A DNA stretch of 64,000 nucleotides, taken from positions 1,674,001-1,738,000 of the forward strand of contig NZ_JAGQAG010000001.1 of assembly GCF_021405525.1 (NCBI RefSeq), written 5' to 3'. This document shows, in pieces, positions 6,936-16,010 of this stretch. A model generated the notes under the pieces. It was not told where the DNA came from. It ran no database searches and saw only the letters and a list, made by a program, of their open reading frames with translations. The stretch is from Ruegeria pomeroyi. Its GTDB lineage: Bacteria > Pseudomonadota > Alphaproteobacteria > Rhodobacterales > Rhodobacteraceae. The translations under genes and the position numbers were made by a program. The first letter of the stretch is position 1. Each line of letters opens with the position of its first letter.

Positions 6936-8681
6936 ATGAACCTCTTTACCGAGATGCGCGGCCTCGTTCTGGAGGCGCTGGACCAGATGCAGGCCGGGGG
7001 CGCGCTGCCCCAGGGTCTCGATTTCGCCAATGTGGCGGTCGAACCGCCGCGCGATGCCGCCCATGGCGACATGGCCACCAACGCCGCCATGGTGCTGGCC
7101 AAACCCGCCGGCCAGAAACCCCGCGACATCGCCGAGGCGCTGGCCACCCGGCTGGCCGCCGATGACCGCGTGGCCAAGGCCGAAGTGGCCGGGCCCGGCT
7201 TTCTCAACCTGACCCTGGCCGCCCCCGTCTGGCAGCGGGTCGTCGGCACCGTGCTGCAAGATGGCACCGCCTATGGCCGCTCGGACATGGGGCAGGGCAA
7301 GAAGGTCAACGTGGAATATGTCAGCGCCAATCCCACCGGCCCGCTGCATGTGGGCCACACAAGGGGCGCGGTGTTCGGTGATGCGCTGGCCAGCCTGCTG
7401 GATTACGCCGGCTATCAGGTGACGCGCGAATATTACATCAACGATGGCGGCACCCAGGTCGACGTGCTCGCCCGCTCGGTCTATCTGCGCTATCTCGAGG
7501 CGCATGGTCAGGCGGTGGAGTTTGCCGATGGCACCTATCCCGGCGAGTACCTGGTCGAGGTCGGTCAGGCGCTCAAGGACAAGGTGGGCGACGCCTATGT
7601 CGGCCAACCCGAAGAGGTCTGGCTGGAGGACATCCGCAACTTTGCCACCGATGCGATGATGGATCTGATCCGCGCCGATCTGGCCCAGCTCGGGGTTCAG
7701 ATGGATGTGTTCTATTCGGAAAAGTCGCTCTATGGCACGGGCCGGATCGAGGCGGCGATCGACAGTCTGCGCGCCAAGGGGCTGATCTATCGCGGCACGC
7801 TGGAGCCGCCCAAGGGCAAGCTGCCCGAGGATTGGGAGCCGCGCGAGCAGACCCTGTTCAAATCCACCGAACATGGCGATGACGTGGACCGGCCGATCAT
7901 GAAATCGGATGGCGCATGGACCTATTTCGCCCCCGATATCGCTTATCATTATGACAAGGTTTCCAGGGGCTTCGACGCGCTTATTGATGTGTTCGGTGCC
8001 GATCATGGCGGCTATGTCAAACGGATGAAGGCCGCCGTTTCGGCCCTGTCGGACGGGCGTGTGCCGCTCGACATCAAGCTGTGTCAGCTGGTCAAGCTGT
8101 GGAAGAATGGCGAGCCGTTCAAGATGTCGAAACGGGCAGGCAACTTCGTCACCCTGCGCGACGTGGTCGAGCAGGTTGGCCCGGATGTGACCCGCTTTGT
8201 CATGCTGACCCGCAAGAATGACGCACCGCTGGATTTCGATTTCGACAAGGTGCTGGAGCAGAGCCGCGAGAACCCGGTGTTCTACGTGCAATACGCCCAT
8301 GCGCGGGTGTCCTCGGTGCTGCGTCGGGCGGCCGAGGCGGGGATCGACACCTCGGATGCGGCGCTGCGCGCGGCCGATCTGGGCCTTTTGGGCCACGAGG
8401 CGGAACTGGCCGTCATGCGCAAGCTGGCAGAATGGCCACGCCTGGTCGAGATTGCCGCCCGCACCAACGAGCCGCACCGGATCGCCTTCTATCTCTATGA
8501 ACTTGCGGGAGATTTCCACGCGCTCTGGAATCGCGGCAACGATCTGGTCGAACTCAGATTCATCCAGGATGGCGATCAGGGCACAAGCCAGGCAAAAATC
8601 GCGCTGGCCCGTTCGGTGGCGGTTGTGATTTCAGCCGGTCTTGCTATTCTTGGCGTCACTCCGGCGGAGGAGATGCGGTAA
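6936..8681 (+). CDS. argS: Arginyl-tRNA synthetase
   Basis: A 581-residue class I aminoacyl-tRNA synthetase that charges tRNA-Arg. It has the N-terminal Add1 domain, the HIGH-type motif in [19 protein letters not shown], the KMSKR-type motif [10 protein letters not shown] and the C-terminal anticodon-binding DALR domain. The ATG after AAAGGATGCCG was chosen; 13 more codons are open upstream but are not typical of the family. It leads into the SPOR-nagZ-scpAB run. Confidence 0.96.
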   Translation: MNLFTEMRGLVLEALDQMQAGGALPQGLDFANVAVEPPRDAAHGDMATNAAMVLAKPAGQKPRDIAEALATRLAADDRVAKAEVAGPGFLNLTLAAPVWQRVVGTVLQDGTAYGRSDMGQGKKVNVEYVSANPTGPLHVGHTRGAVFGDALASLLDYAGYQVTREYYINDGGTQVDVLARSVYLRYLEAHGQAVEFADGTYPGEYLVEVGQALKDKVGDAYVGQPEEVWLEDIRNFATDAMMDLIRADLAQLGVQMDVFYSEKSLYGTGRIEAAIDSLRAKGLIYRGTLEPPKGKLPEDWEPREQTLFKSTEHGDDVDRPIMKSDGAWTYFAPDIAYHYDKVSRGFDALIDVFGADHGGYVKRMKAAVSALSDGRVPLDIKLCQLVKLWKNGEPFKMSKRAGNFVTLRDVVEQVGPDVTRFVMLTRKNDAPLDFDFDKVLEQSRENPVFYVQYAHARVSSVLRRAAEAGIDTSDAALRAADLGLLGHEAELAVMRKLAEWPRLVEIAARTNEPHRIAFYLYELAGDFHALWNRGNDLVELRFIQDGDQGTSQAKIALARSVAVVISAGLAILGVTPAEEMR

Positions 8682-8775
8682 CTCGATATAACACCGCCCA
8701 AACCGTCGGCCGAGGCAGTTTCAAGAAATTCCTTCGCGTGATCAACGAATTGCGCGACAGGGCAGTGAGGCGGAT

Positions 8776-9867
8776 ATGGCGAGTTTCGATTACACGGGTC
8801 ACGTGAACCCGAACCAGGTGCAGTATAGCTATCAGATGCCTGGCATGGGGCTGGACGTCGAGGACGAGGCCCTTGCCGAGGACATGGGCGAAGATTACGG
8901 TCATGCACCCGCGCGACCGGGTCTTGCCCGCGCGATCAGCGTGGCGGGTGCGGTCGGATCGTTGGCGCTGGTCGTGGGCATCGGTATCTGGGGCTACAAG
9001 CTGGTGATGCGCGATGTCAGCGGTGTCCCGGTCGTGCGCGCGGTCGAGGGGCCGATGCGCATCCAGCCTGACAAACCCGGTGGTACCCCCGCCGATCATC
9101 AGGGCCTTGCCGTCAACACCGTGGCCGCCGCGGGCAGCGCCGCGCCGCCCGCCGACCGTCTGGTTCTGGCGCCGCGCCCTGTGTCGCTGAGCGAAGAGGA
9201 CCTGCCGATGGACGAGTTGCGTCCGACCCCTGCTTCGCTTGAGGTCGATGCGGCCGATCCCGAAGCCGTCGAGGCGTTTCGCAATGGCGATATCGACAGG
9301 CTGGTGGCGGAACTGACCGAAGGCACCGCGCCGCTGGAAGCGCGCGAGAGCGCCCTGCTGGACGAGGGCGCCAGCCGCACCGCCTCGATCGAACAGCCCG
9401 AACCTTTGCCCGCCATCGACCCGGCCGACCTGCTGGCCGAGAACCCGCAACTTGCACTGGTGGACGAACCCGGCGTTGCCCGGTCGCTGCGTCCCCAGAC
9501 CCGGCCGCAGCGCTCGGTTCCGGCCGAGACCGAGGCACGAGCGGCCATGAACGCGGCAGTGACCGCCGCTGTTGGCGCCGCCACCGCGGTGGATCTGGAC
9601 CCGGCCAGCCTGCCGGTGGGCACACGCCTGGCCCAGCTGGGCGCCTATGACAGCCCCGAGATCGCGCGGGCGGAATGGGACCGGCTGAATGGCCGGTTTG
9701 GTGAATATCTCGACGGCAAGCAGCGGGTGATCCAGGAGGCCTCGAGCGGCGGGCGCACTTTCTATCGCCTGCGCGCCGCCGGGTTCGACGATCTTGCCGA
9801 GGCCCGGCATTTCTGCTCGGTTCTGGTGGCAGAGCGCGCCGACTGTATCCCGGTCACCACCCGGTGA
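8776..9867 (+). CDS. SPOR domain-containing envelope protein
   Basis: A 363-residue inner-membrane protein with a cytoplasmic N-terminus, one transmembrane helix near residues 55-75 (ISVAGAVGSLALVVGIGIWG), a long Ala/Pro/Glu-rich periplasmic linker and a C-terminal SPOR domain (VGTRLAQLGAYDSPEIARAE to the end). SPOR domains bind denuded glycan strands at the division septum. The stop overlaps the GTG start of nagZ, so the two are coupled, which fits a shared role in peptidoglycan metabolism. Confidence 0.88.
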   Translation: MASFDYTGHVNPNQVQYSYQMPGMGLDVEDEALAEDMGEDYGHAPARPGLARAISVAGAVGSLALVVGIGIWGYKLVMRDVSGVPVVRAVEGPMRIQPDKPGGTPADHQGLAVNTVAAAGSAAPPADRLVLAPRPVSLSEEDLPMDELRPTPASLEVDAADPEAVEAFRNGDIDRLVAELTEGTAPLEARESALLDEGASRTASIEQPEPLPAIDPADLLAENPQLALVDEPGVARSLRPQTRPQRSVPAETEARAAMNAAVTAAVGAATAVDLDPASLPVGTRLAQLGAYDSPEIARAEWDRLNGRFGEYLDGKQRVIQEASSGGRTFYRLRAAGFDDLAEARHFCSVLVAERADCIPVTTR

Positions 9868-10871
9868 GCTATGGCGCCACCATCCTCGATGCCGAGGGGC
9901 TGAGGCTTAGCGCCGATGAAAAGGCCCTGTTTCGCGAGGCCGATCCATTTGGCTTCATCCTGTTTGCCCGCAATGTCGACAGCGCCGATCAGGTCCGCGC
10001 GCTGTGCGCAGAGATGCGCGATGCGGTGGGCCGCGACTGCGTGATCACCGTCGATCAGGAAGGTGGCCGGGTGCAGCGTCTGCGCCCGCCGCTGGCACGC
10101 AACTGGCTCCCCCCGCTCGATCATGTGGCGCGGGCTGGCACAGGCGCCGAGCGCGCGATGTATCTGCGCGCCCGGCTGATCGCGCATGAGCTGCGCGCGG
10201 TGGGGATCGACAGCAACTGCGCCCCGATGCTCGATCTGGCGCGCGACGACACCCATCCGTTCCTGCGCAACCGCTGTTACGGCTCTGACCCGGAAACCGT
10301 GGCCCGGCTGGGCCGTGCCGTGGCGCAGGGGCATCTGGACGGCGGCGTGCTGCCGGTGGTCAAACATATGCCCGGCCATGGCCGCGCCACGCTGGACAGC
10401 CACCATGACCTGCCGCATGTGGCGCTTGCGGCCGAGGCGCTGGATAGCACCGACTTTGCCCCGTTTCGCGCGTTGAACGACATGCCGATGGGGATGACGG
10501 CGCATCTGGTCTATGACCGGATCGACCCGCGCCCCGCCACCATCTCGCCGGTGATGATGGCGTTGATCCGCGAACGGATCGGGTTTCAGGGCCTGATCAT
10601 GACCGACGATATCTCGATGAAGGCGCTGGCAGGCTCGATCGCCGACAAGACCGCACAGGCGCTGGCCGCCGGATGCGACGTGGCGCTGGTCTGCAATCAG
10701 ACCCTGGCCGAGCGCGCCGCCGCCGCCGGGGCTGCTGGCCGGATGCGTGCCGAGGCCCAGGCGCGGGCGGAACGGGCGCTGGCCTTGCGTCAGCCGCCGG
10801 GGGAACTTGACATCCCCGCCGCCGAGGCGGAACTATCTCGCCTCATGGGCGGGCAGGTGTATGACGGATAA
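9864..10871 (+). CDS. nagZ: Beta-N-acetylhexosaminidase
   Basis: A 335-residue glycoside hydrolase family 3 enzyme of the cytoplasm that removes GlcNAc from anhydromuropeptides during peptidoglycan recycling. It shows VDQEGGRVQRL, the KHMPGHGRATLDSHHDLP loop with the catalytic His-Asp pair, and MTDDISMKAL with the nucleophile Asp. Translation starts at a GTG overlapping the upstream stop (GTGA). The 3' end overlaps scpA by 11 bases. anmK, the kinase of the same recycling route, lies 14 kb away. Confidence 0.94.
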   Translation: MSYGATILDAEGLRLSADEKALFREADPFGFILFARNVDSADQVRALCAEMRDAVGRDCVITVDQEGGRVQRLRPPLARNWLPPLDHVARAGTGAERAMYLRARLIAHELRAVGIDSNCAPMLDLARDDTHPFLRNRCYGSDPETVARLGRAVAQGHLDGGVLPVVKHMPGHGRATLDSHHDLPHVALAAEALDSTDFAPFRALNDMPMGMTAHLVYDRIDPRPATISPVMMALIRERIGFQGLIMTDDISMKALAGSIADKTAQALAAGCDVALVCNQTLAERAAAAGAAGRMRAEAQARAERALALRQPPGELDIPAAEAELSRLMGGQVYDG

Positions 10872-11652
10872 CCTTTTCAGCGAAGAACCGACCTCGGTTA
10901 CCGACCGGCTGGCCGCCGAGGCGCTGATCGTCGATGTGGACGGGTTCGAGGGGCCGCTTGACCTGCTCTTGACCCTGTCGCGCACGCAAAAGGTGGATCT
11001 GCGCAAGATCTCGGTGCTGGAGCTGGCACGGCAATATCTGGCCTTTGTCGAACGCGCCAAGGCGCTGCGCATCGAACTGGCCGCCGATTACCTGGTGATG
11101 GCGGCCTGGCTGGCCTTTCTGAAATCGCGCCTGCTGCTTCCGCCAGACCCGGATGAGGACGGCCCCTCGGGCGAGGAACTGGCTGCGCATCTGGCCTTTC
11201 AGCTGGAGCGTTTGCAGGCGATGCGCGATGCCGCCGCGCGGCTGATGGGGCGCGACCAGCTGGGGCGCGACTTTTTCCGCCGGGGCAAGGGCGAGGATAT
11301 CGCCCGTATCCGCACCGTGACCTATTCCGCCTCGCTGCTGGACCTGATGCAGGCCTATGCCCGCATCCGCACCCGTGACGAATTCCGCCCCTTCGTGATG
11401 GATCGCGACAAGGTCTATACGATGGAACAGGCGCTGGAACGGATGCGCGGGCTGATCGGGTTCGCCGGCAGCTGGACGGACATGGCCAGCTATCTGCCCG
11501 AAGGCTGGGGCAAGGATCCGGTGCGCCGCCGCTCGGCCACGGCGGCGACCTTTGCTGCCTCGTTGCAACTGGTCAAGGAGGGCCATCTGGAAATCCGGCA
11601 AAGCGAGCTCTTCGCCCCGATCCACCTGCGCAAGAAAGATACCGAGACATGA
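10861..11652 (+). CDS. scpA: Segregation and condensation protein A
   Basis: A 263-residue kleisin that bridges the SMC heads with ScpB in chromosome condensation. FEGPLDLLLTLSRTQKVDL is the conserved N-terminal SMC-binding signature, and LAADYLVMAAWLAFLKSRLLLP follows it. The ATG was chosen inside the nagZ 3' end because the family starts near this point; the upstream 38 open codons are out-of-frame nagZ. The stop overlaps the scpB start (ATGA). Confidence 0.94.
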   Translation: MTDNLFSEEPTSVTDRLAAEALIVDVDGFEGPLDLLLTLSRTQKVDLRKISVLELARQYLAFVERAKALRIELAADYLVMAAWLAFLKSRLLLPPDPDEDGPSGEELAAHLAFQLERLQAMRDAAARLMGRDQLGRDFFRRGKGEDIARIRTVTYSASLLDLMQAYARIRTRDEFRPFVMDRDKVYTMEQALERMRGLIGFAGSWTDMASYLPEGWGKDPVRRRSATAATFAASLQLVKEGHLEIRQSELFAPIHLRKKDTET

Positions 11653-12305
11653 GTGACGCGCCCGAGGAAAGCACCGAAAGCCTGTTCGAGGCGCCGCCGC
11701 TGGCGGAACAGGAACGCATGGTCGAGGCGGTGCTGTTTGCCAGCCCCGACCCGGTGGGCGTGGGCGATCTGGCCGCGCGCATGCCCCATGGCAGCGACCC
11801 GGCCCGGGCGCTTGAAATGCTGCGCAAACGCTACGAGGGGCGTGGCGTACGGGTGGTGCAGGTGGGCGAGGGCTGGGCCATCCGCACCGCGCCCGACCTC
11901 GGCTTTCTGATGCAGAAGGAAACGGTCGAGACCCGCAAACTGTCGCGCGCGGCGATCGAGACGCTGGCGATCATCGCCTATCACCAGCCGGTGACCCGCG
12001 CCGAGATCGAAGAGATCCGGGGCGTCTCGGTCAGCCGGGGCACCATCGACCAGTTGCTGGAAATGGAGTGGATCCGTCTGGGCCGCCGCCGGATGACACC
12101 GGGCCGCCCGGTCACCTTTGTGGTGACGCCGCATTTCCTGGACCATTTCGGGCTGGAAAGCGCCCGCGACCTGCCGGGGCTGAAAGAACTGCGCGCCGCC
12201 GGGCTGCTGGAAAACCGCCCCCCGCCGGGCGCCTTGCCGATTGCCGAGGCCCGCGAAGAGGGCGAGGAGAACGAAGGCCAATCCGAGCTTTTTGAAGAAG
12301 ATTGA
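11649..12305 (+). CDS. scpB: Segregation and condensation protein B
   Basis: A 218-residue protein with two winged-helix domains that binds the ScpA linker as a dimer. The signature LSRAAIETLAIIAYHQPVTR with RGVSVSRGTIDQLLEMEWI is clear. The C-terminus is acidic (EAREEGEENEGQSELFEED). It is coupled to scpA by the ATGA overlap. Confidence 0.93.
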   Translation: MSDAPEESTESLFEAPPLAEQERMVEAVLFASPDPVGVGDLAARMPHGSDPARALEMLRKRYEGRGVRVVQVGEGWAIRTAPDLGFLMQKETVETRKLSRAAIETLAIIAYHQPVTRAEIEEIRGVSVSRGTIDQLLEMEWIRLGRRRMTPGRPVTFVVTPHFLDHFGLESARDLPGLKELRAAGLLENRPPPGALPIAEAREEGEENEGQSELFEED

Positions 12306-12373
12306 TGCCGAGGCCCTGAAATTTCCCAAATTCGATGCTATGTCTCTGCCCGGGCAGCAAAGAGGAAAAAATC

Positions 12374-12592
12374 ATGAACGTGAACCAGCTGATCGACATG
12401 ATCGTCCGCACGGTGGTGCGCCGGGCGGTGAATGGCGGCGTCAATGCGGGCTTTGACGCGATGTCGAATCTGGGGCGCAAATCGCGCAAGGCTCCGTCGC
12501 CGCAACACCAACCGGAACCCGATCCCGAGCGCGAGCGGATCCGTGAGATGCGCCAGGCGCGTCGCGCGGCTCGAAACGAACAAGAGCTGTAG
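12374..12592 (+). CDS. Small conserved-type hypothetical protein
   Basis: A 72-residue protein with a good AGAGGAAAAA ribosome site upstream. The N-terminal half is amphipathic (MNVNQLIDMIVRTVVRRAVNG), and the C-terminal half is highly charged with Glu/Arg repeats (ERERIREMRQARRAARNEQEL), probably helical. No signal peptide or membrane helix. Unknown function. It sits where many Rhodobacteraceae, as I recall, have tatA after scpB. It faces the DCD gene tail-to-tail, 10 bases away. Confidence 0.75.
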   Translation: MNVNQLIDMIVRTVVRRAVNGGVNAGFDAMSNLGRKSRKAPSPQHQPEPDPERERIREMRQARRAARNEQEL

Positions 12593-12602
12593 TGCCAGAG
12601 GG

Positions 12603-13682
12603 TTATTGGGGGGTCTTGAAGTGTTTCGACAGCTTCAGCCCCTGGCCCTGATAATTCGACGCGATGCCCGCGCCGTAAAGCTGCGTGGGCTGTTCGGCCA
12701 TCTTTTCATAGACCAATCGCCCAACGATCTGCCCGTGTTCCAGCACGAATGGCGCTTCGTGACAGCGCACCTCGAGCACGCCGCGCGAACCGGCGCCACC
12801 GGCCTGTGCATGACCGAAACCGGGATCGAAGAAACCCGCGTAATGCACCCTGAATTCGCCCACCATGGCCAGATAGGGCGCCATTTCGGCGGCATAGAGC
12901 GGCGGGATATGCACCGCCTCGCGGCTCACGAGGATGTAGAACGCACCGGGATCGAGAATGATGCGGCCATCTCGGCTGCGCACCTCCTCCCAGTATTCCG
13001 CCGGATCATAGGCGCCGATCCGCTCCAGGTCGATGACACCGGTATGCGGCTTGGCCCGATATCCCACGAGATCACTGCCCGGCAGGCGCAGATCGACCGA
13101 GAAGCCCAGACCGTCCTGAATGACGGCCGGGCCATCGACCAGCGGCATCTCGGCATGCAGCGCGCGCAGGGCGGTATCGTCCAGCACCGCCTGACCGCGC
13201 CGGAACCGGATCTGGTTCAGCCGCATGCCCGGTCGCACCAGCACGGAAAACGAGCGGGGGCAGATTTCTGCATAAAGCGGGCCGGTGTAGCCCGCAGGAA
13301 TACGGTCGAATTCGGTGCCGCCATCGGTGATGGTCCGGGTCAAGAGATCCAGCCGCCCGGTCGAGCTTTTGGCATTGGCAACCGCGTTGATTTCATCGGT
13401 CAGGGCCAGCGATTCCATCAGCGGCACCAGATAGACGCAGCCCTTTTCCAGAACCGCGCCCTGACTGAGGTCGATCCGGTGCATCTCGAACTCGGCCAGA
13501 CGGTCGGCAACGCTGTGGCCGGCCCCCGCCAGAAACGAGGCCCGGACGCGATACGCCACGGCGCCCAGGCGCAAATCCAGGCTGGCGGGTTGGATCTGTT
13601 CAGGCAGAACCGACGGTTCGGCACGGATTTCTCCGCCTGCGATCATTGCCTCGATCTGCTGGTTCGGGCACACGCCGTTCAT
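12603..13682 (-). CDS. 2'-deoxycytidine 5'-triphosphate deaminase, duplicated DCD type
   Basis: A 359-residue protein of the DCD/dUTPase superfamily, about twice the length of E. coli Dcd (193 residues). The N-terminal half reads IRAEPSVLPEQIQPASLDLRLG and contains AVANAKSSTGRLDLLTRTITDGG; the C-terminal half has IILDPGAFYILVSREAVHIPP and YAGFFDPGFGH. Deamination of dCTP to dUTP is the expected reaction. This long form is the alphaproteobacterial DCD-N type. It is preceded by tRNA-Pro on the same strand. Confidence 0.88.
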   Translation of the reverse strand: MNGVCPNQQIEAMIAGGEIRAEPSVLPEQIQPASLDLRLGAVAYRVRASFLAGAGHSVADRLAEFEMHRIDLSQGAVLEKGCVYLVPLMESLALTDEINAVANAKSSTGRLDLLTRTITDGGTEFDRIPAGYTGPLYAEICPRSFSVLVRPGMRLNQIRFRRGQAVLDDTALRALHAEMPLVDGPAVIQDGLGFSVDLRLPGSDLVGYRAKPHTGVIDLERIGAYDPAEYWEEVRSRDGRIILDPGAFYILVSREAVHIPPLYAAEMAPYLAMVGEFRVHYAGFFDPGFGHAQAGGAGSRGVLEVRCHEAPFVLEHGQIVGRLVYEKMAEQPTQLYGAGIASNYQGQGLKLSKHFKTPQ

Positions 13683-13743
13683 CCCGTTCCCTCCGCGGTC
13701 CAGAGGCCCTGGTCTGCCATTTTTTCGTTACGTCGGTGTGATT

Positions 13744-13820
13744 TGGTCGGGCTAGCAGGACTCGAACCTGCGACCTTCCGTCCCCCAGACGGACGCGCTA
13801 CCAGGCTGCGCCATAGCCCG
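13744..13820 (-). tRNA. tRNA-Pro (GGG)
   Basis: A 77-base tRNA with CCA encoded. The acceptor stem is CGGGCTA/TAGCCCG, the D arm AGCCTGGTAGCGC, the anticodon loop CTGGGGG (anticodon GGG, Pro) on the stem TCCGT/ACGGA, and the T arm GCAGGTTCGAGTCCTGC. It reads codon CCC. It lies at the end of the plsX-fabH-ihfA-MerR gene block. Confidence 0.96.
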
Positions 13821-13881
13821 ACGATGTGGTGTTCATACCGGTTTTCCCGGCAGGGGCAAGAGGAAAACATACCCTTTTTTC

Positions 13882-14628
13882 TTATCCCGCCTGCCGGTCC
13901 AGCCAGCTCTGCAACTTGGTGGCCAGAGGAAGGATGCCGGACTGCGCAGCGGCGGGCAGATCGTGGATTTCAGCAAGTGCCGTCAGCAGGCCCGGCTCTG
14001 CCTCGATGTCATCGTCGGCGGGGACATCGGCCACTTCGATGGCAAGCGGACGGGGCGGTGCGTCGGCCTCTTGTGGGGGGGTGTCTTCGACCGCATCCTC
14101 GGAGGTCTTGTTCTGAACAGGGTCCACAGCCGGCTCGGGCGCAGACAGAATCTCGACATCTCCGGGGGTCTCGTCCTCTTCGTCGTCCTCAGACGGGGCG
14201 GGGGACGAATCGGCGACGATCTTTTGCAGAACCTCGGTCGGGACAGGTTCGCCCAGGTCCATGTCGAACTGTATGGCGCTGTCCCTGTCAGAGGGCTGGG
14301 CATTGAACCGGACCACGTTGCCGCCACTTTGCGGGCTCGGAGAGGCCGAATCCTCCAGATCCTGCGACTGGCCCGAAACATGGGCGACGCCCTGTTCTCG
14401 CAACAGTTTCTGCACGCCCTTGATGGTCATGCCATCGTCATGCAGCAGCTTCTTGATGCCACCCAGCAACTGCATGTCCGCGGGCCGGTAATAACGGCGC
14501 CCACCGGCACGCTTGACCGGTTTGACCTGGCTGAACTTGCTCTCCCAGAACCGCAGTACATGGGCCTGCACCCCCAGCCATTCCGCGACTTCCGAGATGG
14601 TGCGAAAGGCGTCGGGCGATTTGCTCAT
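13882..14628 (-). CDS. MerR family transcriptional regulator
   Basis: A 248-residue regulator with an N-terminal MerR winged helix ([22 protein letters not shown], then [17 protein letters not shown]) and a following helix with [15 protein letters not shown]. The long C-terminal region is acidic and Pro/Ala-rich ([13 protein letters not shown]), with no cysteines for metal binding, so it is not a metal sensor of the classical type. It lies 18 bases after ihfA. This pairing is usual in Rhodobacteraceae. The target genes are unknown. Confidence 0.9.
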   Translation of the reverse strand: MSKSPDAFRTISEVAEWLGVQAHVLRFWESKFSQVKPVKRAGGRRYYRPADMQLLGGIKKLLHDDGMTIKGVQKLLREQGVAHVSGQSQDLEDSASPSPQSGGNVVRFNAQPSDRDSAIQFDMDLGEPVPTEVLQKIVADSSPAPSEDDEEDETPGDVEILSAPEPAVDPVQNKTSEDAVEDTPPQEADAPPRPLAIEVADVPADDDIEAEPGLLTALAEIHDLPAAAQSGILPLATKLQSWLDRQAG

Positions 14629-14646
14629 GAAAACGGACCCTTTGAT

Positions 14647-14949
14647 TTACTTGCGGTTTCCGGCGGCAACCCGCTCCTTCATCAGGTGCGAAGGGCGAAA
14701 GGTCAGGACCCGGCGCGGCTGGATCGGAACTTCCTCGCCGGTCTTGGGATTACGCCCGATCCGGGCGGATTTGTCCCGCACGCTGAAGGTGCCGAAGGAC
14801 GAGATTTTCACCTGTTCGCCGCGCACCAGCGCGTCGGACATGTGGTTCAGCATGCTTTCCACCAGCTGTGCGCTTTCATTGCGAGACAGGCCCACTTCGC
14901 GGAAAACCGCCTCGCTCAAATCCATCCTTGTGAGAGTTTTGTCGCTCAT
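14647..14949 (-). CDS. ihfA: Integration host factor, alpha subunit
   Basis: A 100-residue HU/IHF-fold DNA-bending protein that works as a heterodimer with IhfB. Markers are [35 protein letters not shown] and the beta-arm [20 protein letters not shown], with the Arg-Asn-Pro at the arm tip that inserts into the minor groove. The start MSDKTL after a GGGGGTC site was chosen; nine more codons are open upstream. Confidence 0.95.
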   Translation of the reverse strand: MSDKTLTRMDLSEAVFREVGLSRNESAQLVESMLNHMSDALVRGEQVKISSFGTFSVRDKSARIGRNPKTGEEVPIQPRRVLTFRPSHLMKERVAAGNRK

Positions 14950-15033
14950 GCCGACCCCCTGTTGCTGACAAAGCATAGGGGGTCAGGAAATTCCCTGTCA
15001 ATATCAATGAATTGCAAAGCGCAGGATAGGCCG

Positions 15034-16005
15034 CTACCAGCGCAGAACCACCGCACCCCAGGCCAGGCCGCCGCCGATTGCTTCGGTCACGACCAGATCG
15101 CCGGTCTTGATCTGGCCGCGCGCCTTGCCCACCGACAGCGCCAGCGGAATCGAGGCGGCCGAGGTGTTGCCATGGTCCTGCACCGTCACCACGACCTTGT
15201 CCATCGGCAGGCCCATCTTCTTGGCGGTGCCCTGGATGATACGGATATTGGCCTGATGCGGCACGATCCAGTCCACATCGGCGCTGCTCAGCCCGGCCTT
15301 GCCCAGAGCGGTCTCGGCGGTCTGGGCCAGCTTCTCGACAGCGTGGCGGAACACCTGGTTGCCCTGCATGCGCAGATGGCCGGTGGTCTGGGTCGACACG
15401 CCGCCATCGACGTAAAGCAGGTCCTTGTAGCGGCCGTCGGAATTCAGATCGACCGACAGGATCCCCCGGTCCTGCGGGGTGCCTGCGGCCTCTTCATATT
15501 CCAGCACCAGCGCCCCGGCGCCATCGCCAAACAGCACGCAGGTCGAACGGTCGGTCCAGTCCATGATCCGGCTGAAGGTTTCGGCGCCGATCACCAGTAC
15601 CCGCTTGGCCTGACCCGACACGATCAGTGCGTTGGCGTTGCTCAGCGCATAGACGAATCCCGCACAAACCGCTTGTACGTCAAAGGCATAGCCATTGGTC
15701 ATCCCCAGCCGCGCCTGAACCATCGTGGCCGCCGACGGAAAAGTGAGGTCGGCGGTCGAGGTTGCCAGAACGATGGCATCCAGCTGGTCGGCGGTCATCC
15801 CAGCATCGGCCAGCGCGGCCTCTGCGGCACGGGTGGCAAGGTCCGAGGTCGTCTCGTCCTTGGCGGCGAAATGGCGCCGTTCGATCCCCGACCGGGTCCG
15901 AATCCATTCGTCGGTCGTATCCAGGGTTTTCTCGAATGCCGCGTTGGGAACGATCTGTTCGGGAAGATAGTGCCCGACACCTCTGACAACTGCGCGGCCT
16001 GCCAT
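15034..16005 (-). CDS. fabH: Beta-ketoacyl-ACP synthase III
   Basis: A 323-residue condensing enzyme that starts fatty acid synthesis from acetyl-CoA and malonyl-ACP. The catalytic triad is seen: Cys in DVQAVCAGFVYAL, His in VPHQANIRI and Asn in DHGNTSAASIPLAL. The N-terminal VRGVGHYLPEQIVPN and the GDGAGALVLE loop fit the family. It begins 5 bases after plsX, and the two are surely co-transcribed. Confidence 0.96.
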   Translation of the reverse strand: MAGRAVVRGVGHYLPEQIVPNAAFEKTLDTTDEWIRTRSGIERRHFAAKDETTSDLATRAAEAALADAGMTADQLDAIVLATSTADLTFPSAATMVQARLGMTNGYAFDVQAVCAGFVYALSNANALIVSGQAKRVLVIGAETFSRIMDWTDRSTCVLFGDGAGALVLEYEEAAGTPQDRGILSVDLNSDGRYKDLLYVDGGVSTQTTGHLRMQGNQVFRHAVEKLAQTAETALGKAGLSSADVDWIVPHQANIRIIQGTAKKMGLPMDKVVVTVQDHGNTSAASIPLALSVGKARGQIKTGDLVVTEAIGGGLAWGAVVLRW

Positions 16006-16010
16006 TTATT

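Noticed and set aside
12432-14306. 624-codon plus-strand frame over the DCD, tRNA and MerR genes
   Set aside because: It crosses a tRNA gene and is antisense to two recognised genes; the residue composition is typical of a shadow frame.
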